Part shown: positions 25,431-35,327 of the stretch, one piece after another
Position numbering within the stretch: the first letter of the stretch is position 1
How the letters are laid out: each line of letters starts with the position of its first letter
Origin: Myxococcales bacterium
GTDB lineage: Bacteria > Myxococcota_A > Polyangia > Haliangiales > Haliangiaceae
Length of the DNA: 64,000 nucleotides
Reading direction: 5' to 3'
Assembly (NCBI GenBank): GCA_016720595.1
Contig: JADKKI010000028.1
Coordinates: 62,001-126,000 of the forward strand
Made by a program: the position numbers and the translations under genes
Notes under the pieces: generated by a model
What the model was told of the DNA's origin: nothing
Databases searched by the model: none
The model's input: only the letters and a program-made list of their open reading frames with translations

Positions 25431-26093
25431 TCAGGCCCAGCTGCCGAGCTGGGCGCGCGCCTGTTCGACGGACATCGACGCGGCCGCAGCGCCGACCTCG
25501 TCCGGAACCCAGTCGGGGAACGGCGTCACGAGGTTGCGATGCTCGCCGGTGGGCATGTGCTCCTGCTGGATGCTGGCCACCCGGTCGGCGGCCAGCCTGC
25601 CCTCGCGCGCGAGGCGGACCAGCGCCGGCCACAGCCGCCGATGGACGAATGTCACCTTGCCGTCGATCAGCTTGAAGCAGCGCACGTCGACGTCATCGTC
25701 GATCTCCGACAGCGCATCGAAGATCACCTGGCCCCTGGGATGGGACCACCAGCTGCCGACGATCGGCTCGCCCGCGATCGCCTCAGCGACGCTCGGCACC
25801 GGCCCCTTCGCCGACGCGAGGACCACGCCATGCTCCGCGACGAACGCGAGCCACTTCGAGCCGGCGGCCTTGCGCGGGACCTTCGAGGCTGCGCGCCTGG
25901 AGGCAGGCTTCGCTCGCGGCTTCGCGGCTGACTTCGCCGCGGCCCTGGTCTTGGCAGGTTTCGCACGCCGCTTGGCCGCGCCCCTTGTGGGCGTTGGGCG
26001 CGGCTTGGCCGCGGGCTTCACTCGCCGCTTGGCCACTGGCTTCCGCGCCACCTTGGTGGCGGCGCGCTTGATCTTGGTTGGCTGCTTGGTCAC
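25431..26093 (-). CDS. Histone H1-like tail fused to a conserved domain
   Basis: 220 residues. The first 75 are Lys/Arg/Ala/Pro-rich (TKVARKPVAKRRVKPAAK, AAKRRAKPAKTRAAAK), as in bacterial H1-like and HU-tail proteins that bind DNA or RNA non-specifically. The remainder is a compact domain with recognisable WLAFVAEHGVVLASAKGPVP, GEPIVGSWWSHPRGQVIF and GKVTFVHRRLWPALVRLA. This second part recurs in many bacteria but I know no function for it. Its ATG overlaps the 3' end of the large regulator gene (ATGA, 26090-26093), so both are translated together. Confidence 0.7.
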   Translation of the reverse strand: MTKQPTKIKRAATKVARKPVAKRRVKPAAKPRPTPTRGAAKRRAKPAKTRAAAKSAAKPRAKPASRRAASKVPRKAAGSKWLAFVAEHGVVLASAKGPVPSVAEAIAGEPIVGSWWSHPRGQVIFDALSEIDDDVDVRCFKLIDGKVTFVHRRLWPALVRLAREGRLAADRVASIQQEHMPTGEHRNLVTPFPDWVPDEVGAAAASMSVEQARAQLGSWA

Positions 26094-29000
26094 CGGGGGA
26101 TGACGAATAGGAAATCACGAGGCGGGACGAAACGGTAGCCGTCTTCGGTCACGCGGATGATCTCCGAGCCATCCTCGCCCAGCAGGCGCCGGATTCGCAT
26201 GATGTTCGTGAACAGCGCCGCATCGTGGCGCAGCGGGTGGTACTCGACGTTCCACACGGCCTGGACGATCGCTTCCTTCGAGAACACCTTGCCGGGGGCG
26301 GAGGCGAACAGGAACAGGAGGCGCTTGAGCAGGCTGCGGCGGCGGAGATCCGCCAGCTCCGCGCCGTGCCGCCAGATCACCTCACGCACACCATCGACGG
26401 CCAGCGCGCGGGCCGGGAGGCGCAGGATCTCCGGGTTCGCGTCGGACACGTCGCTGGGCACGCCCTCGGCGTCGATCACCCGGAACGGACGCTGCGCGGT
26501 CAGGCCGAGATCGGTGAGCAGGCGCGCCGCGCCCTCGATCGCGGTGGCGGCCATCGTGGCGGCGCTTGGCGCCGAAGGGTCGGCGACCGCCTCGTGGCCC
26601 GAGATCGCATCGAGCGCCGCGTGCGCGACCAGGCGCTCGACCGGTAGCCCGGCGGTCATCGCGAGCTCCGCGGCATCGCGCGCGTAGGACACGGCGGAGG
26701 GTGCATCGTCATCGTCGCGCGCGAGCGCGGACAGCGCGAGCAGCGCGTGGACGCGGGCACGGACCAGACCGGCGGCGGCGGCCTCGCGAGCGGCCCGGGT
26801 GGCGGCCGCGCGGGCGTTGCCGCGATCACCGCGCGCGAGCTCGAGGCGGGCGACGATCACGAGCGCGGAGGCGAGCTCGATCGTCCGATGCGCGCGCTCG
26901 GCGAGCACCGCGGTGTCGCGCGCGAGCTCGAGCGCCATGCCCACGTCACCGGTCGCGAGTGCGACCTCAGCTCCGGCGAGCCGGCGATCCAGCTCGTCGC
27001 GCGCCTCGGCACCGGCGTTCTGCGCGAGCTCCACCGCACCCGCGCGCTGGCCGCTATGGGCGCGCGCCGTGGCGAGGAGGACGGCGACCGTTGCGGCCGA
27101 GGCAGCGTCGAGCGCCGGCGAGCCGTGCAGCTCCTCGAGGCGCGGGAGCGCGGCCTCGAGACGTAGCTCGAGGAGATCGATCGCGGCGATCACGGCGCTG
27201 CCACGCGCGGCGAGGTGCCCCAGCTCGCGACGCACACTCGACGCGAGGGCCGCGCTCGCGAGCTCGGCGGCGAGCGCCGGCTGGCCACGCACGATCTCGA
27301 GCTCGGCGAGATCGAGCTCGGCGCGCAAGGCACCGAGCTCATCGCCACGCTCGCGCCGGGCGCGCACCACATCGTTCAGCAGGGCGGCGGCCAGCGTGCT
27401 GTCGCCGCGGCGACGCGCCACCAGCGCGCGAGCGGCGAGCACCTCGTCGGCGACGGTGACGGCATCGAGATCTCGCGCGACCGCATCGGCGGCATCGAGC
27501 GCCGTGGCGGCTTCGACGAGGCGGCCTTCGCGGGCGAGCCCGACGGCGCGGCGGGCATCGACGATCGCGGAGAGCTCACTCGCCTCGAGACAGACCGGGA
27601 CGCTCTTGCAGGCGCCGTGGGCGCGCGCGAGCGCACTCCGCATCGCCGCGACCCGCCCCTGGTACTCGTCGAGACGCGCCGTCGCGAGGTGGACGCGCGC
27701 GCGGGCCAGCGGATCGGCCCCGGCGAAGTCGCCGGCGGCGGCGAGCTGGGCGGCGGCCACGTCGGGCTTGCCCGCGAGCAGCTCGAGCTCGGTCAGGAGC
27801 GACACCGCGCGAGCGCGCTCGCTCGGATCGGCGGCGCCAAGCAGCCCGGTGAGGGCGCGGCGCGCGGCCGTGACGTCTCCGGACGCGAGGGTCAGCTCGG
27901 CGTGGACGTGCGGGGACACCGCCCCCGGGGCCGCGCTCGCGCGCTCGAACGCCTCGGTGTAGCGACCGCCGCGGATCGCGATCTCGATCCGCAGCGCCGC
28001 GAGAGCACGCGCACGCTCGGGATCGAGCGGTGCACGAACGAGCTCGGCGGCCCCGGTCTCGGCGACGCCGCCGTGGTTGGCGGCGCGGCGGCGCGGACGA
28101 TCGCCCAGCGCGTCGAGCAGCGATTCGAACTCGCCAGCCCCACCGCTGCGCGCGGCGAGCTCGCGATCGGCGAGCAGCGTGTCGGCGGCGCGGTCGCGAT
28201 CGCCGGCGGCGATCCAGTGCCACACGACCTCGCGGACCCGCGTGATCTGATCCATCGCGCCGAACGCGCCATCATCGCCGGCCTGCCACGCGAGGCGCGG
28301 ACCGGTGGACACGGCCGCCGTGCTCGCCACCAGCTCGGCGGCGGCGCTCGACAGCCGGATCCGCTCGTCCTGCTGCATCTGCGCGAGCACATCGACGCGG
28401 ACCACCTCGTGGACGACGATGCGGCCGTCACCGGCACCATCGGCGAGCTGGCGCGCGACGAGGCTGGCGAGCGCAGCCTCGATGTCCACGCCGGGCGCGA
28501 GGGCGGCGATCGCCGCGGGCGCAACGGGGGCGCGAAGGATCGCGAGCGCTTCGAGCGCGGCGCGCGCGGGTGGCTCGAGGGTGGTGAGATCCCAGGCGCC
28601 TGCACCGAACCGAGCGCGCGCGAACTCGCGCCGCAGCCCGAGTGGCAGACCGCGGGTCCGCGCGTATGCGGCATCGAAGCCGGCGGTCTCGCCGTAGGTC
28701 TCCTCGAGGCTCCCCCACAGGCTGCCCGCCGCGTCCATGTCGAGGCCTTGCAGCTCGACCTCGGCGATCTGCGCGCCGACCGCAGCCGCGAGCGGATCGC
28801 GACCGACGACGATCACGCGCCCGAGCGCGGTGGGGCCGAGCAGGAGCGGGCCGAGGAGGCTGGTGGCCTCGTCGGTGCGGAGGTGCTGGATGTCGTCGAT
28901 GATCAGCACGCGCGACTGGGCCGCGAGCGTCTGGTTCAAGGTCCCGGGGACACAGCGGAGCGCACGCTCGGCGCGGGCGCGAAGCGCGCTGGCGCGGTCG

Positions 29001-29218
29001 CCGGGGTGACACTCGATGAGGGTGCATGGCGCGCCGAGCCCGGGCGCCAGCTCGCCGACCAGACGCGTCTTGCCCGAGCCGAGGGCGCCGTGGAGCGAGA
29101 CCAGCGAGACCAGCGCCAGGTGCTGCTTCAGCTCGGCCAGCTCCAGCTGCCGGCCGACGAACGGCACGGGGCCGATAGGGGTCATGGGATTGGTGAGCTT
29201 GTTGGGTCGGCGGCGCAC
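26090..29218 (-). CDS. Large ATPase transcription regulator with OmpR-type winged helix
   Basis: 1042 residues. The N-terminal P-loop ATPase (FVGRQLELAEL, Walker A GALGSGKTRLVGEL, Walker B VLIIDDIQHL) is of the STAND/AAA type seen in MalT and LAL regulators. The middle 600 residues are Ala/Leu-rich helical repeats (probably TPR). The last 100 residues form a trans_reg_C winged helix (LLFLFASAPGKVFSKEAIVQ, IMRIRRLLGEDGSEIIRV, EDGYRFVP). The predicted mode is ligand-gated ATP-driven oligomerisation that exposes the DNA-binding domain. GTG start at 29218; an ATG at 29185 is possible. Target genes unknown. Confidence 0.82.
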   Translation of the reverse strand: MRRRPNKLTNPMTPIGPVPFVGRQLELAELKQHLALVSLVSLHGALGSGKTRLVGELAPGLGAPCTLIECHPGDRASALRARAERALRCVPGTLNQTLAAQSRVLIIDDIQHLRTDEATSLLGPLLLGPTALGRVIVVGRDPLAAAVGAQIAEVELQGLDMDAAGSLWGSLEETYGETAGFDAAYARTRGLPLGLRREFARARFGAGAWDLTTLEPPARAALEALAILRAPVAPAAIAALAPGVDIEAALASLVARQLADGAGDGRIVVHEVVRVDVLAQMQQDERIRLSSAAAELVASTAAVSTGPRLAWQAGDDGAFGAMDQITRVREVVWHWIAAGDRDRAADTLLADRELAARSGGAGEFESLLDALGDRPRRRAANHGGVAETGAAELVRAPLDPERARALAALRIEIAIRGGRYTEAFERASAAPGAVSPHVHAELTLASGDVTAARRALTGLLGAADPSERARAVSLLTELELLAGKPDVAAAQLAAAGDFAGADPLARARVHLATARLDEYQGRVAAMRSALARAHGACKSVPVCLEASELSAIVDARRAVGLAREGRLVEAATALDAADAVARDLDAVTVADEVLAARALVARRRGDSTLAAALLNDVVRARRERGDELGALRAELDLAELEIVRGQPALAAELASAALASSVRRELGHLAARGSAVIAAIDLLELRLEAALPRLEELHGSPALDAASAATVAVLLATARAHSGQRAGAVELAQNAGAEARDELDRRLAGAEVALATGDVGMALELARDTAVLAERAHRTIELASALVIVARLELARGDRGNARAAATRAAREAAAAGLVRARVHALLALSALARDDDDAPSAVSYARDAAELAMTAGLPVERLVAHAALDAISGHEAVADPSAPSAATMAATAIEGAARLLTDLGLTAQRPFRVIDAEGVPSDVSDANPEILRLPARALAVDGVREVIWRHGAELADLRRRSLLKRLLFLFASAPGKVFSKEAIVQAVWNVEYHPLRHDAALFTNIMRIRRLLGEDGSEIIRVTEDGYRFVPPRDFLFVIPR

Positions 29219-29409
29219 GGCACTCGCTCGATCAGCAAGGGGTGCGCCACTGTGGTTCTCGAAGGATCCGCGCCCAGAGCGCTGGCAACCCAGCGAAAGG
29301 ACGTGAGGAGTGTAGTCCAGCTAGCGCGAGAAACATGCGCTTGATGCGCTGTCACTGCAACGCGCACGTCTCGCTGAGGGAGGGAAGCGGGGCCTGGTCC
29401 CCCAACGGG

Positions 29410-30879
29410 TCAGCGATCTACAGACAGTGTCAGCAGGGACGCGAGGGAGGTTTCCCAGTCCACCGCGTCGTCGCGCCGCTGGCGGAGCAGGCGCTCGATC
29501 CCGGGGTAGGCCGCGATCGCGTCATCGATCACCGGGTCCCGGCCGTGCTGATACGCGCCGAGTGTCACGAGATCTCGGTGCTCCTCGTAGATCGCGAGGC
29601 GGGTGCGAACGCGGGCGGCGGCGTCCGCGTGCTGGGGATCGATCACCCGGTGCATCAGGCGCGAGTTGCTCGAGATCACGTCGATGGGTGGAAACTGGCC
29701 GCGGGCCGCGAGCCGGCGATCGAGGATGATGTGACCATCGACCAGGCCCCGCACCTCGTCCGCGATCGGCTCGTCCAGATCGTTGCCCGCGACGAGCACG
29801 GTGTAGAGGGCGGTGATCACCCCTGCCGGCGTGGCGCCGGTGCGCTCGATCAACCGCGGTAGCAGTGCGAACACGCTCGGCGGATAGCCGTGGCGCGCCG
29901 GCGGCTCGCCGGCCGACAACCCGACCTCGCGCTGCGCACGGGCCACCCGGGTCAAGGAATCGCAGAGCAGCAGCACCGAGGCGCCGCGCCGCTCGCGGAA
30001 CCACTCGGCGATCGCGGTGGCCACATGGATCGCCCGAAGCCGCACCAGCGCTGGTGCGTCGCTGGTGGCGCACACCACCACCGTCCGCGCGCGTGCCGGC
30101 GCCAGCTCGTCGCCGAGCAGCTCGGCGAGCTCGCGACCGCGCTCGCCCACCTGGCACAGCACGATCACGTCGGCCGCGGCGCCTCGCGCGATCTGCCCGA
30201 GCAACGTCGACTTGCCGACCCCGGCGGCCGCGAACAGCCCGATGCGCTGGCCGCGCCCGAGCGTCAGCATCGTATCGAGCGCACGCACGCCGGTCGGCAA
30301 CGGCGCCGTGATCGGCGGCCGGGACAGCGCGTCGGGGGCCGGACGATCGACCGCCCAGACCTCTCTCGTGAGCGGCGGTCCGCCATCGATGGGCGCGCCG
30401 AGCCCATCGAGCACGCGCCCGAGGAGCTCGTCCCCGCACTGGATCGACAGCGGCTCGCCGGTCCGCCACACAGAGCTCGCCGCTGCGATGCCGGCGAGAT
30501 CGCCGAGCGGCAACAGCACCGCTTGCTCACCCCGGAAGCCCACCACCTCCGCGGCCAGCGGCGCGCGCCCGCGGCGATCGACCTTCAGCACCTCACCGAG
30601 CGCGACGCCCGGGACGGTCGCGCGGATCACCAGGCCCACCACCTCGTCGACGGTGCCCGAGGCCGGACCGCTGGGAGCCGGCGACGAGCTCACCCCGCTG
30701 TCGGTGGCGCGCGCCGCGCGGCGCTCGGCATCGATCCGCGCGTCCCGCACCAGCTGCGCGGCGAGCTCGGAGGCATCGCGCTTGAGCCGCTCCGCCTCAC
30801 CCCGCGCCTCCTCGACGATCTTGTCGGCGAGGGTCCGGGCATCGTGCTCGTCCCCGCCGATCACGCGCCCCGCCTTCAT
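29410..30879 (-). CDS. Type III secretion/flagellar-type ATPase (SctN/FliI family) with N-terminal extension
   Basis: 489 residues. Residues about 80-489 are a rotary-type export ATPase: PLGDLAGI, Walker A AAAGVGKSTLLGQ at 217-230, CQVGERGRELAELLG, LLLCDSLTRVARAQREVG, the PPARHGYPPSVFALLPRL signature, and the DGHIILDRRLAARGQFPPID motif. These power unfolding of secreted proteins. The first 60 residues are a separate charged helix (LADKIVEEARGEAERLKRD, AAQLVRDARIDAERRAAR) like the N-terminus of the stator SctL/FliH, unusual on an ATPase. No other recognisable secretion gene is in view. It ends a leftward run of genes. Confidence 0.88.
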   Translation of the reverse strand: MKAGRVIGGDEHDARTLADKIVEEARGEAERLKRDASELAAQLVRDARIDAERRAARATDSGVSSSPAPSGPASGTVDEVVGLVIRATVPGVALGEVLKVDRRGRAPLAAEVVGFRGEQAVLLPLGDLAGIAAASSVWRTGEPLSIQCGDELLGRVLDGLGAPIDGGPPLTREVWAVDRPAPDALSRPPITAPLPTGVRALDTMLTLGRGQRIGLFAAAGVGKSTLLGQIARGAAADVIVLCQVGERGRELAELLGDELAPARARTVVVCATSDAPALVRLRAIHVATAIAEWFRERRGASVLLLCDSLTRVARAQREVGLSAGEPPARHGYPPSVFALLPRLIERTGATPAGVITALYTVLVAGNDLDEPIADEVRGLVDGHIILDRRLAARGQFPPIDVISSNSRLMHRVIDPQHADAAARVRTRLAIYEEHRDLVTLGAYQHGRDPVIDDAIAAYPGIERLLRQRRDDAVDWETSLASLLTLSVDR

Positions 30880-30922
30880 CGCCTCTCAGGCTAACACGCC
30901 ACGCCGCACGGCACGCACCGCC

Positions 30923-31843
30923 TCAGGGCTGCAGCAACACGTTGGGATTCGCGCCGATCTGATTGGTGGTGAGGGAGACGTGGACGATCGTGGTGGTCTT
31001 GTTGACCCGCACGATGGTCCCGGTCCCACCGGAGAGCGGGTTCGAGGTCTCCCCGCGCAACACCGTCACGCGCCAGCCCTTCGCGATGCCGAGCTCGGAG
31101 CCGCCACCGACGGTGATATCGAGGCCACCGTTGTTGACGTCGACCTTGAGCACACGCGCCGACACGGGCTTCGCGACCACGACTGGCGGAACCGGCACGG
31201 GAGGCGTGGCCACGACCGGTGGGGTTGGTGGAGTGGGACCGACGCAGCCCTTCCAGTCCACGGGGGCGCCGGGCGGGCACTTGTTCCCACACACCGGATC
31301 GTTGCGATCGAACACCTCGCAGGTCGAGGGCGGCGGCGGCACATCAGGGAGCTTCGGCGGATCCGGGATGTTGAGCGCGAGGACCCCGGGCCCCGTGTTC
31401 ACGACCTCCTCGTGAAACTCGGCGGTCAGCCGGTACTGCCCGGCATCGCCACGCCGTGGTGCGTAGATGCGGACGAAGTACTTCCCCTTGGCCTTGTCGA
31501 TCGACGCGGACTTGATCCGGCCCTTGCCATTCGCGACCGCATTCTTGACGGGCACGTTCCACTGATCGAACACGTCGAACGCAACGCGCAGCCCCGGGCG
31601 CGGCGTGGTGTACGTCATCTGGAGATCGAGGCGACCCTTCTTCCCCTCGGGGAGATCGATCTGCTTCCAGTCCACGCGATCGCCGCCGGGATACGTCACG
31701 ACGCCCCGGACCTTGGCCTCGTTCTCGGCGAACACCATCGGGAGCGCACCTTTGACCCTCCCGTCGGGACCAGTCGAGCGATCCTGAGGAACGTTGTTGG
31801 CGCACGCAGACGCGATCAAACAAACGAGCGGCCACTTGCTCAT
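30923..31843 (-). CDS. Pro-rich lipoprotein with carbohydrate-binding-like domain
   Basis: ATG at 31843 gives lipobox IASAC; the longer frame upstream is antisense to neighbouring genes. The 306-residue protein has a beta-rich domain (KKGRLDLQMTYTTPRPGLRV, AGQYRLTAEFHEEVV) resembling pre-peptidase or carbohydrate-binding folds, a Pro/Val-rich linker with a Cys-rich patch (CEVFDRNDPVCGNKCPPG), and a C-terminal strand domain (GWRVTVLRGETSNPLSGG, HVSLTTNQIG). Proline-rich linkers can span periplasm or peptidoglycan. Fits an envelope component of the same operon as the export ATPase, by position only. Confidence 0.65.
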   Translation of the reverse strand: MSKWPLVCLIASACANNVPQDRSTGPDGRVKGALPMVFAENEAKVRGVVTYPGGDRVDWKQIDLPEGKKGRLDLQMTYTTPRPGLRVAFDVFDQWNVPVKNAVANGKGRIKSASIDKAKGKYFVRIYAPRRGDAGQYRLTAEFHEEVVNTGPGVLALNIPDPPKLPDVPPPPSTCEVFDRNDPVCGNKCPPGAPVDWKGCVGPTPPTPPVVATPPVPVPPVVVAKPVSARVLKVDVNNGGLDITVGGGSELGIAKGWRVTVLRGETSNPLSGGTGTIVRVNKTTTIVHVSLTTNQIGANPNVLLQP

Positions 31844-31881
31844 CTCCAGATGGTGAGCGACCGGCCGAGGCCGTGCAACAC

Positions 31882-32598
31882 CTACCGTGGGGGGGCGATC
31901 ACCGTGGCCCAGGCGGCGGTCGGCGAGGCCCGGTGCGCAGTTAGCTCGATCGCGAGCGCCAGGCCCTCCGGATGGGAGAACCGCAGCACGAGGCCGCGGG
32001 CGAGGATCGGCTCGAGGTGCGGAGCCACCGTGCGCACGCCGATCACGAACGGCTCGCCCTGGGCGCGTGCCACGGCCGCTCGCCGCGGCCCGAGCTCGCC
32101 ATGGCGGGGCGCACGCGCGATCCGCGCGATCACCGGAACGAGCGAGGCGCCGAGCGCCGCGGCATGCTCGCCGAGCGCGAACGCCAGCTGATCGCGCCCG
32201 ACCTCGGCCAGCCATCCGCGCAGCGCCGGCACCGACATCCGCAGGACGTCGGCGGGGACCCGGGGCCGGGCGAGCGTGGCCTCGATCGGCGGGAGCGGGA
32301 CGAGCTGGGCGCACGCTCGACGGACCAGCCAGACATCGAGCTCGGACAGCGGCCCTTCGGCGAGGGCCACCCGCGCGCGGTCCGGAAGCTCGGCGAGTGC
32401 CACCTCGATCCAGCTCGGATCGATGCCGCGGAGCCCGGGTGGAACCGGCGCGCGCGCTGCGGCGATGGCGGCCGCGCGCTGCGCTTGATCCTGGGCGAGG
32501 CCTGCGCGCGCGGCCTCTCCGAGCACGCCGCCGATCCGCCCGAGCACGGCGCGGTTTCCGCACGCCGCCGCCAGGGCCTGCCCGATCGCGTCGATCAC
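31882..32598 (-). CDS. Hypothetical protein in export-ATPase operon
   Basis: 238 residues from a GTG. Mostly Ala/Leu/Arg helices (QAQRAAAIAAARAPVPPGLR, SWIEVALAELPDRARVALA, WLAEVGRDQLAFALGEH, GPRRAAVARAQGEPF). No signal peptide, membrane helix or catalytic motif. The position, between the CoA ligase and a lipoprotein upstream of the ATPase, and the helical, DQLAFAL-containing part faintly recall cytoplasmic ring or stator accessory proteins of type III systems (SctK/FliG-like), but I cannot confirm this. Confidence 0.55.
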   Translation of the reverse strand: MIDAIGQALAAACGNRAVLGRIGGVLGEAARAGLAQDQAQRAAAIAAARAPVPPGLRGIDPSWIEVALAELPDRARVALAEGPLSELDVWLVRRACAQLVPLPPIEATLARPRVPADVLRMSVPALRGWLAEVGRDQLAFALGEHAAALGASLVPVIARIARAPRHGELGPRRAAVARAQGEPFVIGVRTVAPHLEPILARGLVLRFSHPEGLALAIELTAHRASPTAAWATVIAPPR

Positions 32599-32631
32599 GG
32601 CGAGCTCACCACAGGCTCGGGCGCGCCCGGG

Positions 32632-34221
32632 TCACGACTTGTCGTGGCCGGTCTCGGCGCGGCGCCGCCGCTGCTTCGGCGTGCGCAGCTTGTAGCGGAG
32701 CAGCTTGCCGCCGGGACCGCGCGGCAGCGCATCGACGAACTCGATCCACCGCGGGTACTTGTACGGGGCGAGCACGTTCTTCACGAAGTCGCGGAGCTCG
32801 GCCTCGAGCTTGGGCCCGCCCTCCTGGCCGACGTTGGTGACCACGAACGCGAACGGCTTGATCAGCCCCTCGTCATCGTCGGCGCCGACGACCGCAGCCT
32901 CCCACACCGCCTCGTGTGAGGTCAGCGCGCGCTCGACCTCGCCGGGCGAGACCCACTTGCCGCCGACCTTGAACAGATCGTCGACGCGACCGCAGTGGTG
33001 GTAGTAGCCCTCGCGATCGACCATGAACCGGTCACGCGTGGTGAACCAGCCGTCGGAGCGGAGGTCGACCTCGCCCGTGTTGGCGCCGCCCCAGTATCCG
33101 GTGAACAACGATCCGCACTGCAGCTCGAGCGTCCCGATCTCGTCGGGGCCCACGGGATCACGATCCTCGTCGACCAGCCGGACCTGGACACCCGCGAGCG
33201 GCTTGCCGCACACGCCCGGGCGCGCACCCGGATCGTTGCTCTTGCCGGCGAGCGCGAACTGAAAGATCTCGGTGAGGCCGTACCCGACGACGACCTCGGT
33301 GCCGAGGACCGTGCGGATCCGGGGGATCAGCCGTTCGGGCATGCCCTCGGCGCCCGCGACCGCATGGCGGAGCTTGGCGAGGGGCCGGGTCACCTGGTTC
33401 TTCTCCGCGTCGTACGACAGCTGCGCGTACACCGACGGGGTGGCGAACAGGACCGTGGGCTTGTAGGTGTCGAGCGCCTTGAACAGCGAGGCGGAGTGCG
33501 GCTGCCCCGGGAACAGCAGCGACTCGGTCGGCACCGCGAGCGGCAGGAGCAGCCCGGCGCCGAGGCCATAGGCCGTGGACAGGCGCGCGACCGAGAGGAT
33601 CCGGTCCGCGGAGGTCAGCTCGAGGAGATCGCGCGCGAACGAATCGTAGGCCGCGGCGATCGTGCGCTGGCAGTGGGGGACCGCGCGCAGCTCGCCCGGG
33701 CCCGAGCCCGCCGAGTACAGCAGCAGGCTGACGTCATCGACGCCCATCGGGATGCTCGGCTGCGCCGTGGCCCCATCGATCAGCTTCTGGAAGTCGAGGC
33801 TGCTCGGGAGCTTCGCCGCGACGCAGATCACCTCGCGCAGGTTGGGTGTCTCGGAGCGGACCGCATCGACCACCGACTCGTGGTCGTCGTCGACGATCGC
33901 GATCACCGCGCCCGCATGGACCACGTACTCCTGGAGGTCATCCGGGGTCGACAGCTCGCTGACCGGCACGGCCACCGCGCCGGCGTGGATCACGGCGAGG
34001 ATCGCGGCGGCGGCCTCGAGCGTGTCGCGCATCAAGATCAGCACGCGCTCGCCGCGCTGCAGCTTCAACGTGCGGAGGGCCCCCGACAGCTTCCCGACCG
34101 TGGTCGACAGCTCGTCGAACGTCCACATCCGATCGGCCTCGCGAAGTGCGGGCTTGTGCCCCGCTCCGCGTGCCAGCGCGCCATCCAGTAGCCACGCGGA
34201 CAGGTTCCCGACCCCAGTCAT
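32632..34221 (-). CDS. Benzoate-CoA-ligase-like adenylate-forming enzyme with degraded P-loop
   Basis: ATG at 34221; 529 residues of acyl-CoA synthetase fold. Conserved features: YGLTEIFQFALAG (A5 region), DGWFTTRDRFMVDREGYYHH, the hinge GRVDDLFKVGGKWVSPGEVE and the catalytic lysine in PRGPGGKLLRYKL. The family's phosphate loop (S-S-G-T/S-T-G-x-P-K) is replaced by YSAGSGPGELRAVPHC, which lacks the expected Thr/Lys, so ATP binding may be weak or different. It could be a ligase with reduced activity or an adapted adenylating protein. First gene of the leftward run towards the ATPase; divergent from rsmD. Confidence 0.8.
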   Translation of the reverse strand: MTGVGNLSAWLLDGALARGAGHKPALREADRMWTFDELSTTVGKLSGALRTLKLQRGERVLILMRDTLEAAAAILAVIHAGAVAVPVSELSTPDDLQEYVVHAGAVIAIVDDDHESVVDAVRSETPNLREVICVAAKLPSSLDFQKLIDGATAQPSIPMGVDDVSLLLYSAGSGPGELRAVPHCQRTIAAAYDSFARDLLELTSADRILSVARLSTAYGLGAGLLLPLAVPTESLLFPGQPHSASLFKALDTYKPTVLFATPSVYAQLSYDAEKNQVTRPLAKLRHAVAGAEGMPERLIPRIRTVLGTEVVVGYGLTEIFQFALAGKSNDPGARPGVCGKPLAGVQVRLVDEDRDPVGPDEIGTLELQCGSLFTGYWGGANTGEVDLRSDGWFTTRDRFMVDREGYYHHCGRVDDLFKVGGKWVSPGEVERALTSHEAVWEAAVVGADDDEGLIKPFAFVVTNVGQEGGPKLEAELRDFVKNVLAPYKYPRWIEFVDALPRGPGGKLLRYKLRTPKQRRRRAETGHDKS

Positions 34222-34287
34222 GCACGCAAATTGTAAGGGACTCCCGCCGCGACCACAAAAACAAACTCCCTCGGGTAGATTCGGGCG

Positions 34288-34829
34288 GTGCGGATCGTTG
34301 GTGGTAGCCACGGCGGAAGGGTCCTCAGGGCCCCTCCAGGCCGGGACACGCGTCCTACCAGCGAAAAGGTGCGGGAGGCGCTGTTCAATATCCTCGGCTC
34401 GGTGGAGGGCGACCACGTCCTCGACCTGTTCGCCGGCTCGGGGGGCCTCGGGATCGAGGCGCTGTCCCGGGGGGCGGCCCACGTGACCTTCGTGGATGGC
34501 GGGAAGGCCGCGCTGACGGCGGTTCGCGAGAATCTCCGCGAGCTCGGCCTGGGTGGCCGCGCCACGGTGGTCGCCGGCGACGCGGTCGCCCAGGCCGCGC
34601 GGCTGGTGCCCACCACCCCGTGGCGGATCGTGTTCATCGATCCACCCTATGCCTCCGAGCTCGCGTCGCGTGCGGTCCTCGCCTTGCCACTCGCCCACCT
34701 CTCCCCCGAGGCCGTGATCGTCATCGAGCACGATCGCCGCAACGCGCCCCCCGACGCGCTGGGATCTCTGCTACGAACGGACCAGCGCCGCTACGGCGAC
34801 ACCATGATCTCGTTCTTCGAGGTGCCCCG

Positions 34830-34833
<4 letters not shown>
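34288..34833 (+). CDS. rsmD: 16S rRNA (guanine966-N2)-methyltransferase RsmD
   Basis: 181 residues, the usual length. GTG start at 34288. Motifs: RIVGGSHGGRVLRAPPG and RPTSEKVREALFNILG at the N-terminus, SAM-binding LDLFAGSGGLGIEALSRGA, VDGGKAALTAV, and the catalytic FIDPPYASE. Methylates G966 of 16S rRNA during ribosome assembly. The rsmD-coaD pairing is conserved in many bacteria; its stop overlaps the coaD start (ATGA). Confidence 0.93.
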
Positions 34834-35324
<491 letters not shown>

Positions 35325-35327
35325 GCC

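Noticed and set aside
27215..29344. Rightward frame of 709 residues opposite the large regulator
   Set aside because: Antisense shadow; the leftward protein has clear ATPase and winged-helix motifs.
29410..30879. F1-type ATP synthase subunit
   Set aside because: The GERGRE and LPRLIERTG patterns and single subunit fit the export ATPase family, and no other atp genes are present.
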